Assembly (NCBI RefSeq): GCF_903166585.1
Contig: NZ_CAESCM010000001.1
Location: 751,079 to 815,078, forward strand
Reading direction: 5' to 3'
Length of the DNA: 64,000 nt
Source of the DNA: Pedobacter ghigonis
GTDB lineage: Bacteria; Bacteroidota; Bacteroidia; Sphingobacteriales; Sphingobacteriaceae
The translations under genes and the position numbers were made by a program. Below the pieces are notes generated by a model. The model saw nothing but the letters and a program-made list of their open reading frames with translations, searched no databases and was not told the origin of the DNA. Every line of letters starts with the position of its first letter. Position 1 is the first letter of the stretch. Below are positions 8,021 through 16,674 of this stretch, in pieces.

Positions 8021-9559
8021 TTAGTCGCGGACGATTCCGTTTTTGAGGCAATTCAGAAGCGCTTGGTGAAGATACCAATATGGGTTGGGCCGTTTGATGT
8101 GAAGTTTTCCCTCCAAAGAGCTTGTCGTTAGCTTTCCCATATGATATTTGCCTTCCACTGAACGGGATAATTCACCGTTCACAAGTTTGTTATGCTCATT
8201 AACAATTTGGAATTGGATATGTTCAGTCTTGTCAATTTTGTCTAACACCTTATAATCCATTGTAACAAACGGGACTGCCCATTTGATCAGTAATTTGGCG
8301 CTGGTATCATCATAGGGGTCTTCTTCGGCCTGTCCGTAATCGGACTTGAATTCCTTAGATAGCCGTAAAAGTTCAACTGGTAAATCTTCTATCCGGGGAT
8401 AAAATTGTCTCAAGACCTGTATCAGCACCAAAAATGGAAAATCGCGGTCATAAAAAGTACGGCCGCTTACGATTCTAAACTGTCCCATGGGGTATTCGTA
8501 AGTGCTGAGTTTGGTAAAGTTGCGAACTTTGATGGAGTCGATGGTAATCAATCCCTTCATCATGTACTGCAGTGTCTCGGCAAACTTGGGCTCACGGCTT
8601 GAGATATTGGCAATAGAGTTTGGTGAGGCCTGGATATCATGCCCCATATTTGTCATGACATTCTTGATGAAAAAACTAGCCAGGTTTTCACTCAGAAATT
8701 CCCTGAAATCGAACTTATAGATCGCTGTAGAGTAGAATTTATTGATATAGCCTTGGAAATCTACTAAGGGGCCGTATTTATGGACGAATATGTGGTGGAT
8801 ATTGACGATGTCGCAAACGAAAATTACTTTATCAAAGCCAAATTTATTTTCTTCGGTCTGGCTCTCGTGGTGCGCGGTAAAGATATTGAACAGTCTGAAG
8901 ATGTGATCGGGGTCTAACCTATCCATATCATCGATGACCAGGATGATTTCTTTGCCTTGTTTTGCTTGTCGGATTCGCTGAATAAACTCTTTGATGCGGC
9001 CGGTAATTCCGTCCATCTCCCTGATAGAGCCAGAGCGGAGTTTTTCTTGTGCGAGGTATTTTACGATGACTTCTAATTCATCCTGACTTAAATCCTCTTT
9101 ATATTTTACGATCTGACTGAAGGTATTTGTAAGCTCGGCGGTGAGTTCAGATAGAGCCTCGGACCCAGGGACTAATTTTGCTAAAGCCGGAAGAAATGGA
9201 AAGATATCTAATTTTGATTCAAACCACAGTTTCCCTGCGATTAGCAAGTCAACGTCTTCCTTTTCAAGCGCAATTTCCGGAATGAAGTTTTCCATCAGGT
9301 ATACGAGCAAGTCATGTTTGATCAGCTCGAATATATCCTCATTGCTCGAGACGCTATAATCAACGGGGTAAAGTTTAACGGCAATGTAATCATCCTGTTT
9401 TTTGAAAAACTGTTCTAAAAAATAGGTTTTACCGGCGCCGAAAGGGGCGGAAAATAAGATTCGCTTATTGCGTTCCGGCTTAATGTGTTCATGAAAATCT
9501 TCAATGATTTCACTGGTATTGATATAATAATCATCTGGTCTGTTACTGATTTTTGACAT
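8021..9559 (-). CDS. KAP-like P-loop NTPase
   Basis: A 512-residue cytoplasmic protein. Walker A is SAPFGAGKT at about residues 37-45 and Walker B is IILVIDDMDRLD at about 205-216, the D-D-x-D-R signature of KAP/P-loop NTPase-fold proteins (STAND-related). The region after Walker B (FRLFNIFTAH, later KVIFVCDIVNIHHIFVHKYG) also fits KAP ATPases. No membrane segment is seen, although many KAP proteins have two. KAP-type NTPases act in several anti-phage systems as sensor or switch ATPases. It is convergent with the reverse transcriptase gene (295 bp between stops), so it has its own promoter. Membership in the RT system is possible but unproven. Fold call sure, role inferred. Confidence 0.85.
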   Translation of the reverse strand: MSKISNRPDDYYINTSEIIEDFHEHIKPERNKRILFSAPFGAGKTYFLEQFFKKQDDYIAVKLYPVDYSVSSNEDIFELIKHDLLVYLMENFIPEIALEKEDVDLLIAGKLWFESKLDIFPFLPALAKLVPGSEALSELTAELTNTFSQIVKYKEDLSQDELEVIVKYLAQEKLRSGSIREMDGITGRIKEFIQRIRQAKQGKEIILVIDDMDRLDPDHIFRLFNIFTAHHESQTEENKFGFDKVIFVCDIVNIHHIFVHKYGPLVDFQGYINKFYSTAIYKFDFREFLSENLASFFIKNVMTNMGHDIQASPNSIANISSREPKFAETLQYMMKGLITIDSIKVRNFTKLSTYEYPMGQFRIVSGRTFYDRDFPFLVLIQVLRQFYPRIEDLPVELLRLSKEFKSDYGQAEEDPYDDTSAKLLIKWAVPFVTMDYKVLDKIDKTEHIQFQIVNEHNKLVNGELSRSVEGKYHMGKLTTSSLEGKLHIKRPNPYWYLHQALLNCLKNGIVRD

Positions 9560-9783
9560 AAATAGAGAGTTGGCTGCTTTTTTTGATTTTGACTAAGGGC
9601 AAAATACCAAAAAGGATAACATTTTTTTGAACTCAACGGCAATTGATTGAACCTTATATTTTTTTCACTGTATCTATATTAGCGTGCAGCGAGCTAGGCA
9701 ATTTCCGGTGATAAATGTTATTAAGTGGTTTTATAGAATTTGCATCCCTTCGCCCAACCTGGGTATTTCGACAAAAGTGTGTG

Positions 9784-9939
9784 AAGTCCTACTATAGCTT
9801 GTCGTTTAACCAATCCATAAAACACTTACAATTTCTTTTTTCTATACTGTCCCTCAATCTCGTTATTGACCACTTTTTCAAAATTTACTATGGCCTCACA
9901 ATGTTCATAAAAGTTCGATTTTCCGCCGATTGACTCTAC
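9784..9939. repeat. Diverged direct repeat, copy 1
   Basis: About 156 bp aligning along its full length with 10672-10834 at roughly three-quarters identity by eye. Both begin with a CTACTATAGCTTGTC-like block and end with a CGCCGATT...CTACT block, and both are followed directly by a hairpin and T-tract. Read leftward, both copies encode similar peptides containing EHxEAIVNF and IEGQYR, so they may be remnants of a coding 3' end. Alternatively they are conserved 3' untranslated or small-RNA modules. Confidence 0.7.
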
Positions 9940-9941
9940 TT

Positions 9942-9977
9942 AAGGAAACACCATATTATGGTTGTTTCCTTTTTTTA
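9942..9977 (+). terminator. T-tailed hairpin after repeat copy 1
   Basis: Stem AAGGAAAC (9942-9949) with GTTTCCTT (9964-9971), extended by ACCA/TGGT with a bulge, is followed by a run of seven T. It is a strong rightward intrinsic terminator, yet no rightward gene lies upstream of it. It mirrors the terminator after repeat copy 2. Confidence 0.7.
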
Positions 9978-10084
9978 TGCCCATAAAATTCAGGACGAGT
10001 TAATAAAGGAATAAAACTTAAGGTTGAAAATAGAAATTGCGCGCTTTAATCATCATATATTTAGCTGCTAAAACCTAATGTCAT

Positions 10085-10645
10085 ATGAAACATATATTCT
10101 TCTCAATACTCCTTTTTTGCTTTGGCTCTCACCTATCGGTGAATGGCCAAAATAAAAGCCTATCTAACACTTTTTTACAGCGACATTTTAAGCATCTTGA
10201 ACCAATCATTTATACAAACGCAATTTCTATCGGACTGGAGAAAGAATTCCTCTCCATTTTCAATCATGATACCTTAAGGAATAATCAGAGTGAAGCAATG
10301 TTGATATTGACTAAGGTAGAAAAAGAGCGTATTTACAACGAAATTGGGAAGCTAAATCAAAGGTTTGTTGACAAGGACTTATTAAAAAAATCCTGTTTTC
10401 TCCCTAAAGAAAAACTGGATTTGATACTTAAAGACCAAGTTGGTGGTTGGGCCGATTTTTATAAGAAATATGGCAAAGGTTATTATTCGTTTTCAAAACC
10501 GATTTTTATCCGGGATAATTCAATTTGCATATTTTTTTTCAACTACACCTGTGGTGTACTATGTGCAAAAGGTGAACTTACAGTATATAAGAAGTCGGGT
10601 AAAAAATGGGTAAAATGGTTCATATTGAATGACTATATCAGTTAA
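10085..10645 (+). CDS. Small secreted protein of unknown function
   Basis: A 186-residue protein beginning MKHIFFSILLFCFGSHLSVNGQ, a Sec signal peptide with likely cleavage after NGQ near residue 22. The mature part is basic and aromatic-rich and ends with a strand-like region KGELTVYKKSGKKWVKWFIL after a Cys pair (CGVLC). This layout is common for small Bacteroidota periplasmic proteins, but I do not recognise the family. It stands alone between two copies of the direct repeat and two terminators, suggesting a small gene cassette. Confidence 0.75.
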   Translation: MKHIFFSILLFCFGSHLSVNGQNKSLSNTFLQRHFKHLEPIIYTNAISIGLEKEFLSIFNHDTLRNNQSEAMLILTKVEKERIYNEIGKLNQRFVDKDLLKKSCFLPKEKLDLILKDQVGGWADFYKKYGKGYYSFSKPIFIRDNSICIFFFNYTCGVLCAKGELTVYKKSGKKWVKWFILNDYIS

Positions 10646-10671
10646 TTAAACCTCTATTTGAAGATTTTGTC

Positions 10672-10834
10672 TCGTCTTACTATAGCTTGTCATCAAACCG
10701 ATCTATTAAAACACTTACAATAATTTCTTATTCTATACTGCCCCTCAATCTTATTCTTCAATGCTTTATCAAAATTAACAATCGCTTCGCTATGTTCATG
10801 CCGGGTCGATTTCTCGCCGATTAACCCTACTGAG
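10672..10834. repeat. Diverged direct repeat, copy 2
   Basis: Second copy of the repeat seen at 9784-9939, again followed by a T-tailed hairpin. The two copies flank the secreted-protein gene at 10085-10645, about 0.89 kb apart. The leftward reading contains STRHEHSEAIVNFDKALK, which resembles a TPR helix and could be a decayed coding end. Confidence 0.7.
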
Positions 10835-10836
10835 AA

Positions 10837-10866
10837 AAAGCTCATCGAAAGATGGGCTTTTTTTGT
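10837..10866 (+). terminator. Intrinsic terminator with GAAA tetraloop
   Basis: A ten-pair stem AAAGCTCATC (10837-10846) with GATGGGCTTT (10851-10860), one G-T pair, closed by a GAAA loop and followed by further T. It probably ends the transcript of the secreted-protein gene at 10085-10645 after a long 3' untranslated region. Confidence 0.85.
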
Positions 10867-11024
10867 TTAAGGCGATTTTAGCTAAATCCAGTCAGAGACT
10901 ATTTTCTATAAGTCAATTCGTAGAACTCCAGCAGGCATTGATCTGAGCAATCCATCGACATTTTTAGCAATATTTTTCTGATTGGTTAAATATGCTGTAT
11001 TTTAGATCAACCAAACGACTTTTC

Positions 11025-11663
11025 ATGAAAACTAATTTTTTGCTCCAGGCCTTATTCCTGTTAATCATCAGTTCAAGCGTGTTTGCCCAAAAGCCTGTTA
11101 CACCAGATGTTGATAAGCTTAACCTGCATTTGAGCCATTACAAAGACTTTGATACGCACACTAAAAAACTACTCGGTGTAGGTTACAAAAAGATCAACTG
11201 GACGATTGCTAAAAGCGATGACTGGTTGCAAAATTCAACTTATGAAATAACCAGCGATACGATCCAGACTATAGTGGAAATCATCCATGGAAAGGGTAAG
11301 GAAGTGTTTAAGGTAAATATGTACTACGGCTATACGCCAGAAAAATGGGCAACGTTTAGCGATGCAAGGAAAATACAAACTGCAGAATCACTTTTCTTTA
11401 ATGTATGGGGGATGGTGAGTGAACAATTTGAAGACAAGACAAAAGCCCAGCGCATAGTTTTTGGAAATTACAAGATAACCGATTACGATAATCCTAAAAC
11501 CTATTTGAAAGGGCTGGATGATGGGGATTTAGGTTTCTTCTGCTATTGGGGTCCGTTTATGAAACACCCTGTTGAGTTGCACAGCTACAACGCCAGGTTG
11601 ATAAAGGTAACCGTTGCCGATCCGGAAGCAATGACTGCATACTACACCGCGACAAAAAAATAA
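11025..11663 (+). CDS. Secreted protein of unknown function
   Basis: I choose the ATG at 11025 rather than the one at 10992. It begins MKTNFLLQALFLLIISSSVFAQ, a clean signal peptide cut after FAQ, giving 212 residues. The 11 extra N-terminal residues of the longer frame would bury the signal. The mature protein has no membrane segment, repeat or motif I recognise; its C-terminal half (YKITDYDNPKTYL, then FFCYWGPFMKH) looks globular. Function unknown. It is preceded by an AT-rich intergenic region and not obviously in an operon. Confidence 0.75.
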   Translation: MKTNFLLQALFLLIISSSVFAQKPVTPDVDKLNLHLSHYKDFDTHTKKLLGVGYKKINWTIAKSDDWLQNSTYEITSDTIQTIVEIIHGKGKEVFKVNMYYGYTPEKWATFSDARKIQTAESLFFNVWGMVSEQFEDKTKAQRIVFGNYKITDYDNPKTYLKGLDDGDLGFFCYWGPFMKHPVELHSYNARLIKVTVADPEAMTAYYTATKK

Positions 11664-11786
11664 ATCAAACAGCGGCTGCCAGGCTGTAAACTGATCGCCC
11701 GGAGACAGAAACTTATCTAGCGCAAGTCTTAGCGCCATCGCCTCAAGAAGGACAGACTTGTGCTTTTTGTTAAATTAATCTCTTTG

Positions 11787-11855
11787 AGAAAACCTTAATT
11801 GATTATTCCTGTGTACGCACAAGTCATCCAGCACATTGCTCCTTTCACTAAGACC
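11787..11855. repeat. 69-bp direct repeat, copy 1
   Basis: It matches 12981-13049 with about six mismatches in 69 bases. Both copies encode, in the same frame, a piece reading VYAQ then IQHIAPFTKT, the tail of a signal peptide and start of a mature protein. This indicates duplication of one gene start. Confidence 0.75.
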
Positions 11856-12190
11856 TATCAGATTGGCATATATCGGGATATTTTAAACAAATCTACAAAA
11901 GAGTATATTCTTGTTACATTGTATCACGAAGACCTACAAGCCTATTTTGCAGAAAAAAACGGACCTTAGCTAATCAACCTGGAGAGTTTGAACGACAATT
12001 TCTTGGTATCGAAGTAAATGGCGGCAGGCTTTTACTTGAGCAGGATCAGTACCATTGGCCAATGGGGTATCATAAATTTCTAAGAGGCATAAAGGACGCA
12101 ATACTCGCCTGCAATCCAGCATTCGATATAGATATAGCTATAGCCAAAACTTGGATTATAAGCCTTACCCCCGCAGAAAACAATATAAAT
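11799..12190 (+). pseudogene. Decayed secreted-protein gene with frameshift
   Basis: From 11799 the frame reads LIIPVYAQVIQHIAPFTKTY and on through residues ending AYFAEKNGP, then stop at 11967. A shift in the A7 run at 11953-11959 restores a coding-like frame (ANQPGEFERQFLGIEVNGG, then EQDQYHWPMGYHKFLRG) to about 12190. The N-terminal half of the signal peptide is missing because a stop precedes 11799 in this frame. So the gene lacks its start and carries a homopolymer frameshift. The right-hand limit is approximate. Product family not recognised. A sequencing error in the A-run could explain the shift but not the missing start. Confidence 0.55.
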
Positions 12191-12278
12191 AAACAGGAAA
12201 GAGACGTTACGAACCCAAAAACCCTGGTGCAAAAGGGACGAAATGTGGTCAGGAGAACTAAATATTATCTACTACGAT

Positions 12279-12842
12279 ATGAAAAACTATTTCAAAAAAT
12301 TATTGCCGATTCTAATTGCAGGATTAATCCCTGTATTATCAAATGCTCAAAAATCATCTTCTATACCAGAATGGGAACGTAAAATCCATAAGGTACTTAG
12401 AAATGATAAATCACAATCTGCATTAAAGGATAGCTTAGCCTTATATTCTTTTAACCTTAAGCTAAATATCATCAAAAATGAGACTGGCAAAGCGAGGATA
12501 AAACAGATTACAGTAAATGATAATTTGTTTTATAAAATATTCCCTGAATATAAAGATTTCTATTCTATTAATTATAGGGCCCTGATGAAAAACAGAAAAA
12601 AAGTTAATCTGATAATCCCTGTTATAATATACAATACATCTCCCACAGCAATTAGCAAATATAATCGGCAAGGGAACGTTGCGCTAATCAATATCGAAAC
12701 TGCAGCAAATATTCTCAGTAAATCATTTTCTTTTATAAAAGAAGACAAATCGCAAGAATACATTTTTATCGATCCCCGTGTCATCCATGTAATCAATCAA
12801 AAGGATAAAGAACCAACTGTGACTAATCATAAACCTTATTAA
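12279..12842 (+). CDS. Secreted protein of unknown function
   Basis: I start at the ATG at 12279, which gives MKNYFKKLLPILIAGLIPVLSNAQ, a typical signal peptide; the longer frame from 12243 adds 12 unlikely residues. The mature protein of about 163 residues is rich in Lys, Ile and Asn, with alternating strands (INYRALMKNRKKVNLIIPVI, then NVALINIETAANILSKSF). It resembles small Bacteroidota secreted proteins but I know no family. It lies between the two 69-bp repeat copies. Confidence 0.7.
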   Translation: MKNYFKKLLPILIAGLIPVLSNAQKSSSIPEWERKIHKVLRNDKSQSALKDSLALYSFNLKLNIIKNETGKARIKQITVNDNLFYKIFPEYKDFYSINYRALMKNRKKVNLIIPVIIYNTSPTAISKYNRQGNVALINIETAANILSKSFSFIKEDKSQEYIFIDPRVIHVINQKDKEPTVTNHKPY

Positions 12843-12980
12843 GTTACGGCGATTATTTAATACATTTTGTAAAGGGAACTACAATTCAAAAGGACTTATT
12901 GAAAGCTAAGACCTGGCTTTTTATATTATACTGATCAATCTCTTGAGCGAAAAGACATACATGAAGCAAAAATGTTTTTT

Positions 12981-13049
12981 AGAAAACCTTAATTGATTAT
13001 TACGGTGTATGCACAAATGATCCAGCACATTGCTCCTTTCACTAAGACT
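12981..13049. repeat. 69-bp direct repeat, copy 2 (gene-start remnant)
   Basis: Second copy of the 11787-11855 repeat. Its frame reads VYAQMIQHIAPFTKTCASEE and stops soon after (about 13066), so only about 25 codons of the gene start remain. The surrounding 12843-13193 holds nothing else I can support. Confidence 0.7.
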
Positions 13050-13193
13050 TGCGCCAGTGAGGAATACGGATTATGAAATAGCGTTGAGCCTTAACTCAAC
13101 TTAATCTAAACCGATTCATTGATGTCTTTACATTAATTGTATCGAACATTACAGATGATAGCACAATCCAAAATGGTTTGCACTTTTAGAAAA

Positions 13194-13628
13194 CTAACCA
13201 CCTAAATAATCAATATCATCCTTATTTTTTACTTTCTTAAATGGCATAAACCGGCAGTCCATATTCCATTTATTGCCCACATACTCAAAACCGGCTGTTT
13301 GCATCAGCTCCATTACAACTGCCGTTTGCCAGCTACGGGCAATAAAAGGTTTTTCGTGGTAAACAATTTGCGTATAAGCAGTACCGCTGTGCAACTCATC
13401 ATCATGCGTTAGTGCAACCAGATCATGGTAATGGTGCAATTGCTTTTCCATGTCGTATTTCACGGCACTAAACCAATGCGCATACAAACCATTAAAAACA
13501 GGTTCTGCATGATTGCTTATGGCTTTCACAGAACTACAGGGCAATTTGTGAGGTAATCTTAATAGTAAGGGAGCTGCTTTTTCTCTATCCTTTTCAACAG
13601 ATCGGCCGCAGGCTCCCGTTACTTGCAC
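13194..13628 (-). CDS. Hypothetical protein, possibly truncated
   Basis: A 144-residue soluble frame. The C-terminal 100 residues look genuinely coding (FNGLYAHWFSAVKYDMEKQL, then FIARSWQTAVVMELMQTAGF), while the first 40 residues are irregular and may not belong. No motif I recognise. The gene stands alone next to decayed DNA and may be the 3' part of a longer gene. Function unknown. Confidence 0.5.
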   Translation of the reverse strand: MQVTGACGRSVEKDREKAAPLLLRLPHKLPCSSVKAISNHAEPVFNGLYAHWFSAVKYDMEKQLHHYHDLVALTHDDELHSGTAYTQIVYHEKPFIARSWQTAVVMELMQTAGFEYVGNKWNMDCRFMPFKKVKNKDDIDYLGG

Positions 13629-13719
13629 TTCTTATTTAAAAATCTATCCGCTTGCTTTCATCATTTAATTTTATCGGTTTGAAGCAACATAATTGAATAG
13701 TCTGTTAACACACCGCTTT

Positions 13720-14703
13720 TTAAGCACAGCTTATCTTTCTTTTTCTGATAAACGGCACAATTTCTTTACCCGGCTTAATTCCTGGCTGTGCCCCATATTT
13801 TAACTGCTCTGGCGACTGGCCAACCCAGGTACTTTTTCGCCCTTCGATGTGCATAATCCCTGCTTCCGGATCGATAGTCAACATGGTGAATAAGGGATCT
13901 TTGTAAGGGCAGGTGCTGGATAGCCACTTATATTTTTGGTGAATTTCTGGCGGGTAACTATCATGTTTATATTCGCTGCCAACCCAGAAATAAGATGCTG
14001 AGTTAATGTGAACATAATTTATATTCTTTATAAAAAGCTGGCAATCTATATGGGTATGCCCGTTTATCGCCAACAATATCTTCTCTGAATAGGTACTTAA
14101 CAGATCCTGAATCTCTGCAGCATTATCTACAGCATATTCTCCAGCTAGTGGTTGATGGCTAACAATAACAACAGGTTTGTTAATTTCTTTAAGTTGCTGT
14201 TGCAGCCACAATTTTTGCTCATCGTTAATATAAGCCGGGTAACCACCCTTATGGGTTGGCGAGCCTTTATCGTTTCCATCTAAAACAATAAAACATACCC
14301 CGTTAACTTCCCTGGTGTAGTATCTGGCAGGCATTTTAAAGTATTCGAGACATTGCGCTTTGGTATGTCCCGAATCGGTATCATGGTTACCAATTACATG
14401 TAAAGCCACAGGGTGTGCATTATTGAATTGATCGATAAGGAATTTATTGCTATCCTTTGGTAAAGCAAAATCGCCCATTTGCATAATTAAATCAGCCTGG
14501 TTCTTTTTGGCATGGGCCAAAAAGGCTTGCAGGCGCTCTTCACCGGTAGGTATTAAATCGTGATGCAGATCGGTAATAATCCCAGCTTTAATTGCTTTTG
14601 TTTTTGATGGAAACAGACCAAGCACGGTACCCGGAATTTGCAGCACAATACCAGCGGCCGTCATACCGCGGATAAATTGTCTTCTGTTTAATTTTTTTAT
14701 CAT
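13720..14703 (-). CDS. Tat-exported calcineurin-like metallophosphoesterase
   Basis: I choose the start at 14703, which puts a twin-arginine signal at the N-terminus: MIKKLNRRQFIRGMTAAGIV. A longer frame to 14781 would hide it. This gives 327 residues. Metal-binding motifs of the calcineurin-like fold appear in order: ITDLHHD, QMGDF, IGNHD, VSHQP and NGHTHID. The enzyme should hydrolyse a phosphomonoester or phosphodiester in the periplasm; the substrate is unknown. It lies downstream of SusD in the same direction but after a strong terminator, so it may be only partly co-transcribed with the Sus operon. Confidence 0.88.
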   Translation of the reverse strand: MIKKLNRRQFIRGMTAAGIVLQIPGTVLGLFPSKTKAIKAGIITDLHHDLIPTGEERLQAFLAHAKKNQADLIMQMGDFALPKDSNKFLIDQFNNAHPVALHVIGNHDTDSGHTKAQCLEYFKMPARYYTREVNGVCFIVLDGNDKGSPTHKGGYPAYINDEQKLWLQQQLKEINKPVVIVSHQPLAGEYAVDNAAEIQDLLSTYSEKILLAINGHTHIDCQLFIKNINYVHINSASYFWVGSEYKHDSYPPEIHQKYKWLSSTCPYKDPLFTMLTIDPEAGIMHIEGRKSTWVGQSPEQLKYGAQPGIKPGKEIVPFIRKRKISCA

Positions 14704-14807
14704 TGCATGTTGTTTAATAAGCGTTGAATAGGGTGTTAAAGAACAGCTAAGCCTCTCTTTATTGATTGGTAGAAATAACATAACTGTAAGCCAATCGGGT
14801 ATTTCAA

Positions 14808-14839
14808 AAAAACCGATAGTTCTGAAACTATCGGTTTTT
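14808..14839 (-). terminator. Strong terminator after SusD
   Basis: A perfect 14-bp stem (14808-14821 with 14826-14839) with a CTGA loop; read leftward it ends in a T-tract. It lies 47 bp past the SusD stop and 105 bp before the phosphoesterase start. It is symmetric enough to work in both directions. Confidence 0.9.
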
Positions 14840-14885
14840 ATCTGGACAGTTATTTAACGAAATGGAAAAATATCTGATTTTTGAT

Positions 14886-16652
14886 TTACCAGCCCGGATT
14901 CTGTGGTTTCAATGCCGGATTTAATGTTAACTGATTGGTTGGTAATGGCGATAAATAATCTCTATCGATGTTAAACCGGTAACCGGTTGTTAAGGCGGTG
15001 TTACTTTTAAACCATTCGATGTAGCCATTGGCATCTTCAGGATATTTGGCCAGTGTACCTGCATCTATAGCTCCGGCAAACTGTGCTTTTTTTGCACCTT
15101 TTGGCTTCCAGCCTACGAGTAACTCATCGGCTGCTGCCCAACGGTAAATATCATCCCTCCTGTATCCTTCGCAGGCCAGTTCAACCCTTCTTTCGCGCCT
15201 AACTTCATTTATAACGGGACTTAGCATTGGGAAAATCCAATTTGGATCGGTAGCAATTGCTGCAATTACCAACGGTGGCATACCTGCCCTAGTTCTTAGT
15301 TTATTAATGGTCAAATCTACATCCGTTTGCGAAAGGGATCCCAACTCTGCTTTGGCTTCGGCTAAATTTAAAAGTGCCTCTGCATATCTGAATAAAATTA
15401 AGCCTGTTGTACCCACTTCTGCCACAACTTGCTGTGCGTAATTTGCATTATGCCCTTTATAGAGCTGGTAGCCTGTGGTGTTAGATTGTGTACCGCCTCC
15501 CAGCAAAGCCGGAGCATTAAACACAACGTTTGCCTGTCCATTTGGCAGATTGGTAGAAATAAAGTGCTGTCCGTCGTTTACATAAATAGTTTGCTGCAAC
15601 CTTGGATCTCTGTTTTTGGCTACATTAACCAAAGTATTATCTCCCTGATATAACGTACTTAGCGTTTTAGGTAAACCATCGGCACACAAATAATCATCAA
15701 CCAGGTTTTTGGTTATTCCCCTTCCTGCCCCGCCATTGCTGTACCTGTGCCAGTTATGAGAAATAACACCAACTTCGTACCTGCGCCATAACATTACCTC
15801 GCGGCTACCGGCATAATCGGTTTGGTTAAACAGGTTCCAGTAATTGGTTTGGCTTGCCACAGCATTATCTAAACTATAAACATTAGCAGAAACCAGTGTG
15901 CCTGCAACATCTGCGGCCTTTTGAAGAAACTTAGCGCCGTTTGAACCTGCAACACCAAAAGCGGTGCCTGAGTGGTATTTCTCCCAGGTACCTTCAAACA
16001 ATGCAATCCTCGACAGATAAAGCATAGCAACTTCCTTATTGATGCGCGATGCTTTAGCCGATCCTTTAGATGGCAGATAAGATATGGCCTTATCCAAATC
16101 ACTTATAATAGAATCGGCAACAATATTTCTAGGCAATCGGGCGGCAAACAAAGTCGGATCATCCAAAGAAAGTATTGGTTTATTGATCCATGGCACTGCA
16201 CCAAAAGTTTTCAGTTTATCGAAATAGAACTGCGCCCTGAAAAACAATGCTTCGCCAACATATGGTTTTACCAGATCGAATGGTGCATTTACTTTTTGGT
16301 AATTGGCTAAGAAATAGTTAACATTTTTTAGCTGGTTCCAGTCCCAGCCACCGCCCGAAGCAGGTACCGTACGATTACCATTTATAGTATTATTTACCTG
16401 TTCGGCAATCATATTATCGCTTCCCTGGTCGGCATCATCGGTAAAATTCCCGATTGATCCAAAACCAGTATATGCAGGAAAGGTAGCATAGAAGTTATTG
16501 CAATACAACTGTAAATCGTTTGTGGTTTTCCAGTATTCAGCATCACTGATATTTGTAAGTGGTGCCCTATCCAAAAAGTCTTTTTTACATGCCGATAAAA
16601 TCAGCATTACAATGAATGCCGATAGTATATTTATTTTCTTAAACAATCTCAT
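14886..16652 (-). CDS. SusD/RagB-family outer-membrane lipoprotein
   Basis: A 588-residue SusD homologue. The signal peptide ends in the lipobox LSACKKDFLD, so Cys21 or nearby is lipidated and the protein is anchored at the cell surface. SusD features include FYFDKLKTFGAVPWINKPI near residue 130, the RYAEALLNLAEAKAELG segment and the C-terminal LNPALKPQNPGW. SusD proteins cap the SusC transporter and bind glycan or other nutrient. It lies 22 bp downstream of SusC and forms one operon with SusC. Ligand cannot be told from sequence. Confidence 0.95.
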   Translation of the reverse strand: MRLFKKINILSAFIVMLILSACKKDFLDRAPLTNISDAEYWKTTNDLQLYCNNFYATFPAYTGFGSIGNFTDDADQGSDNMIAEQVNNTINGNRTVPASGGGWDWNQLKNVNYFLANYQKVNAPFDLVKPYVGEALFFRAQFYFDKLKTFGAVPWINKPILSLDDPTLFAARLPRNIVADSIISDLDKAISYLPSKGSAKASRINKEVAMLYLSRIALFEGTWEKYHSGTAFGVAGSNGAKFLQKAADVAGTLVSANVYSLDNAVASQTNYWNLFNQTDYAGSREVMLWRRYEVGVISHNWHRYSNGGAGRGITKNLVDDYLCADGLPKTLSTLYQGDNTLVNVAKNRDPRLQQTIYVNDGQHFISTNLPNGQANVVFNAPALLGGGTQSNTTGYQLYKGHNANYAQQVVAEVGTTGLILFRYAEALLNLAEAKAELGSLSQTDVDLTINKLRTRAGMPPLVIAAIATDPNWIFPMLSPVINEVRRERRVELACEGYRRDDIYRWAAADELLVGWKPKGAKKAQFAGAIDAGTLAKYPEDANGYIEWFKSNTALTTGYRFNIDRDYLSPLPTNQLTLNPALKPQNPGW

Positions 16653-16674
16653 GTTATTTTTTATTAACCGTGAA

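Larger units (their letters stand above)
9560..10084. other. Intergenic region with diverged repeat and hairpin
   Basis: These 525 bases hold the upstream region of the leftward KAP gene, copy 1 of a roughly 156-bp direct repeat (9784-9939), a T-tailed hairpin directly after it (9942-9977), and about 100 AT-rich bases before the next gene. A 72-codon rightward frame at 9715-9933 overlaps the repeat and I do not accept it. Confidence 0.6.

Noticed and set aside
14703..14781. Longer start of the metallophosphoesterase
   Set aside because: The extra 26 residues would place the twin-arginine signal internally; the start at 14703 puts it at the N-terminus.
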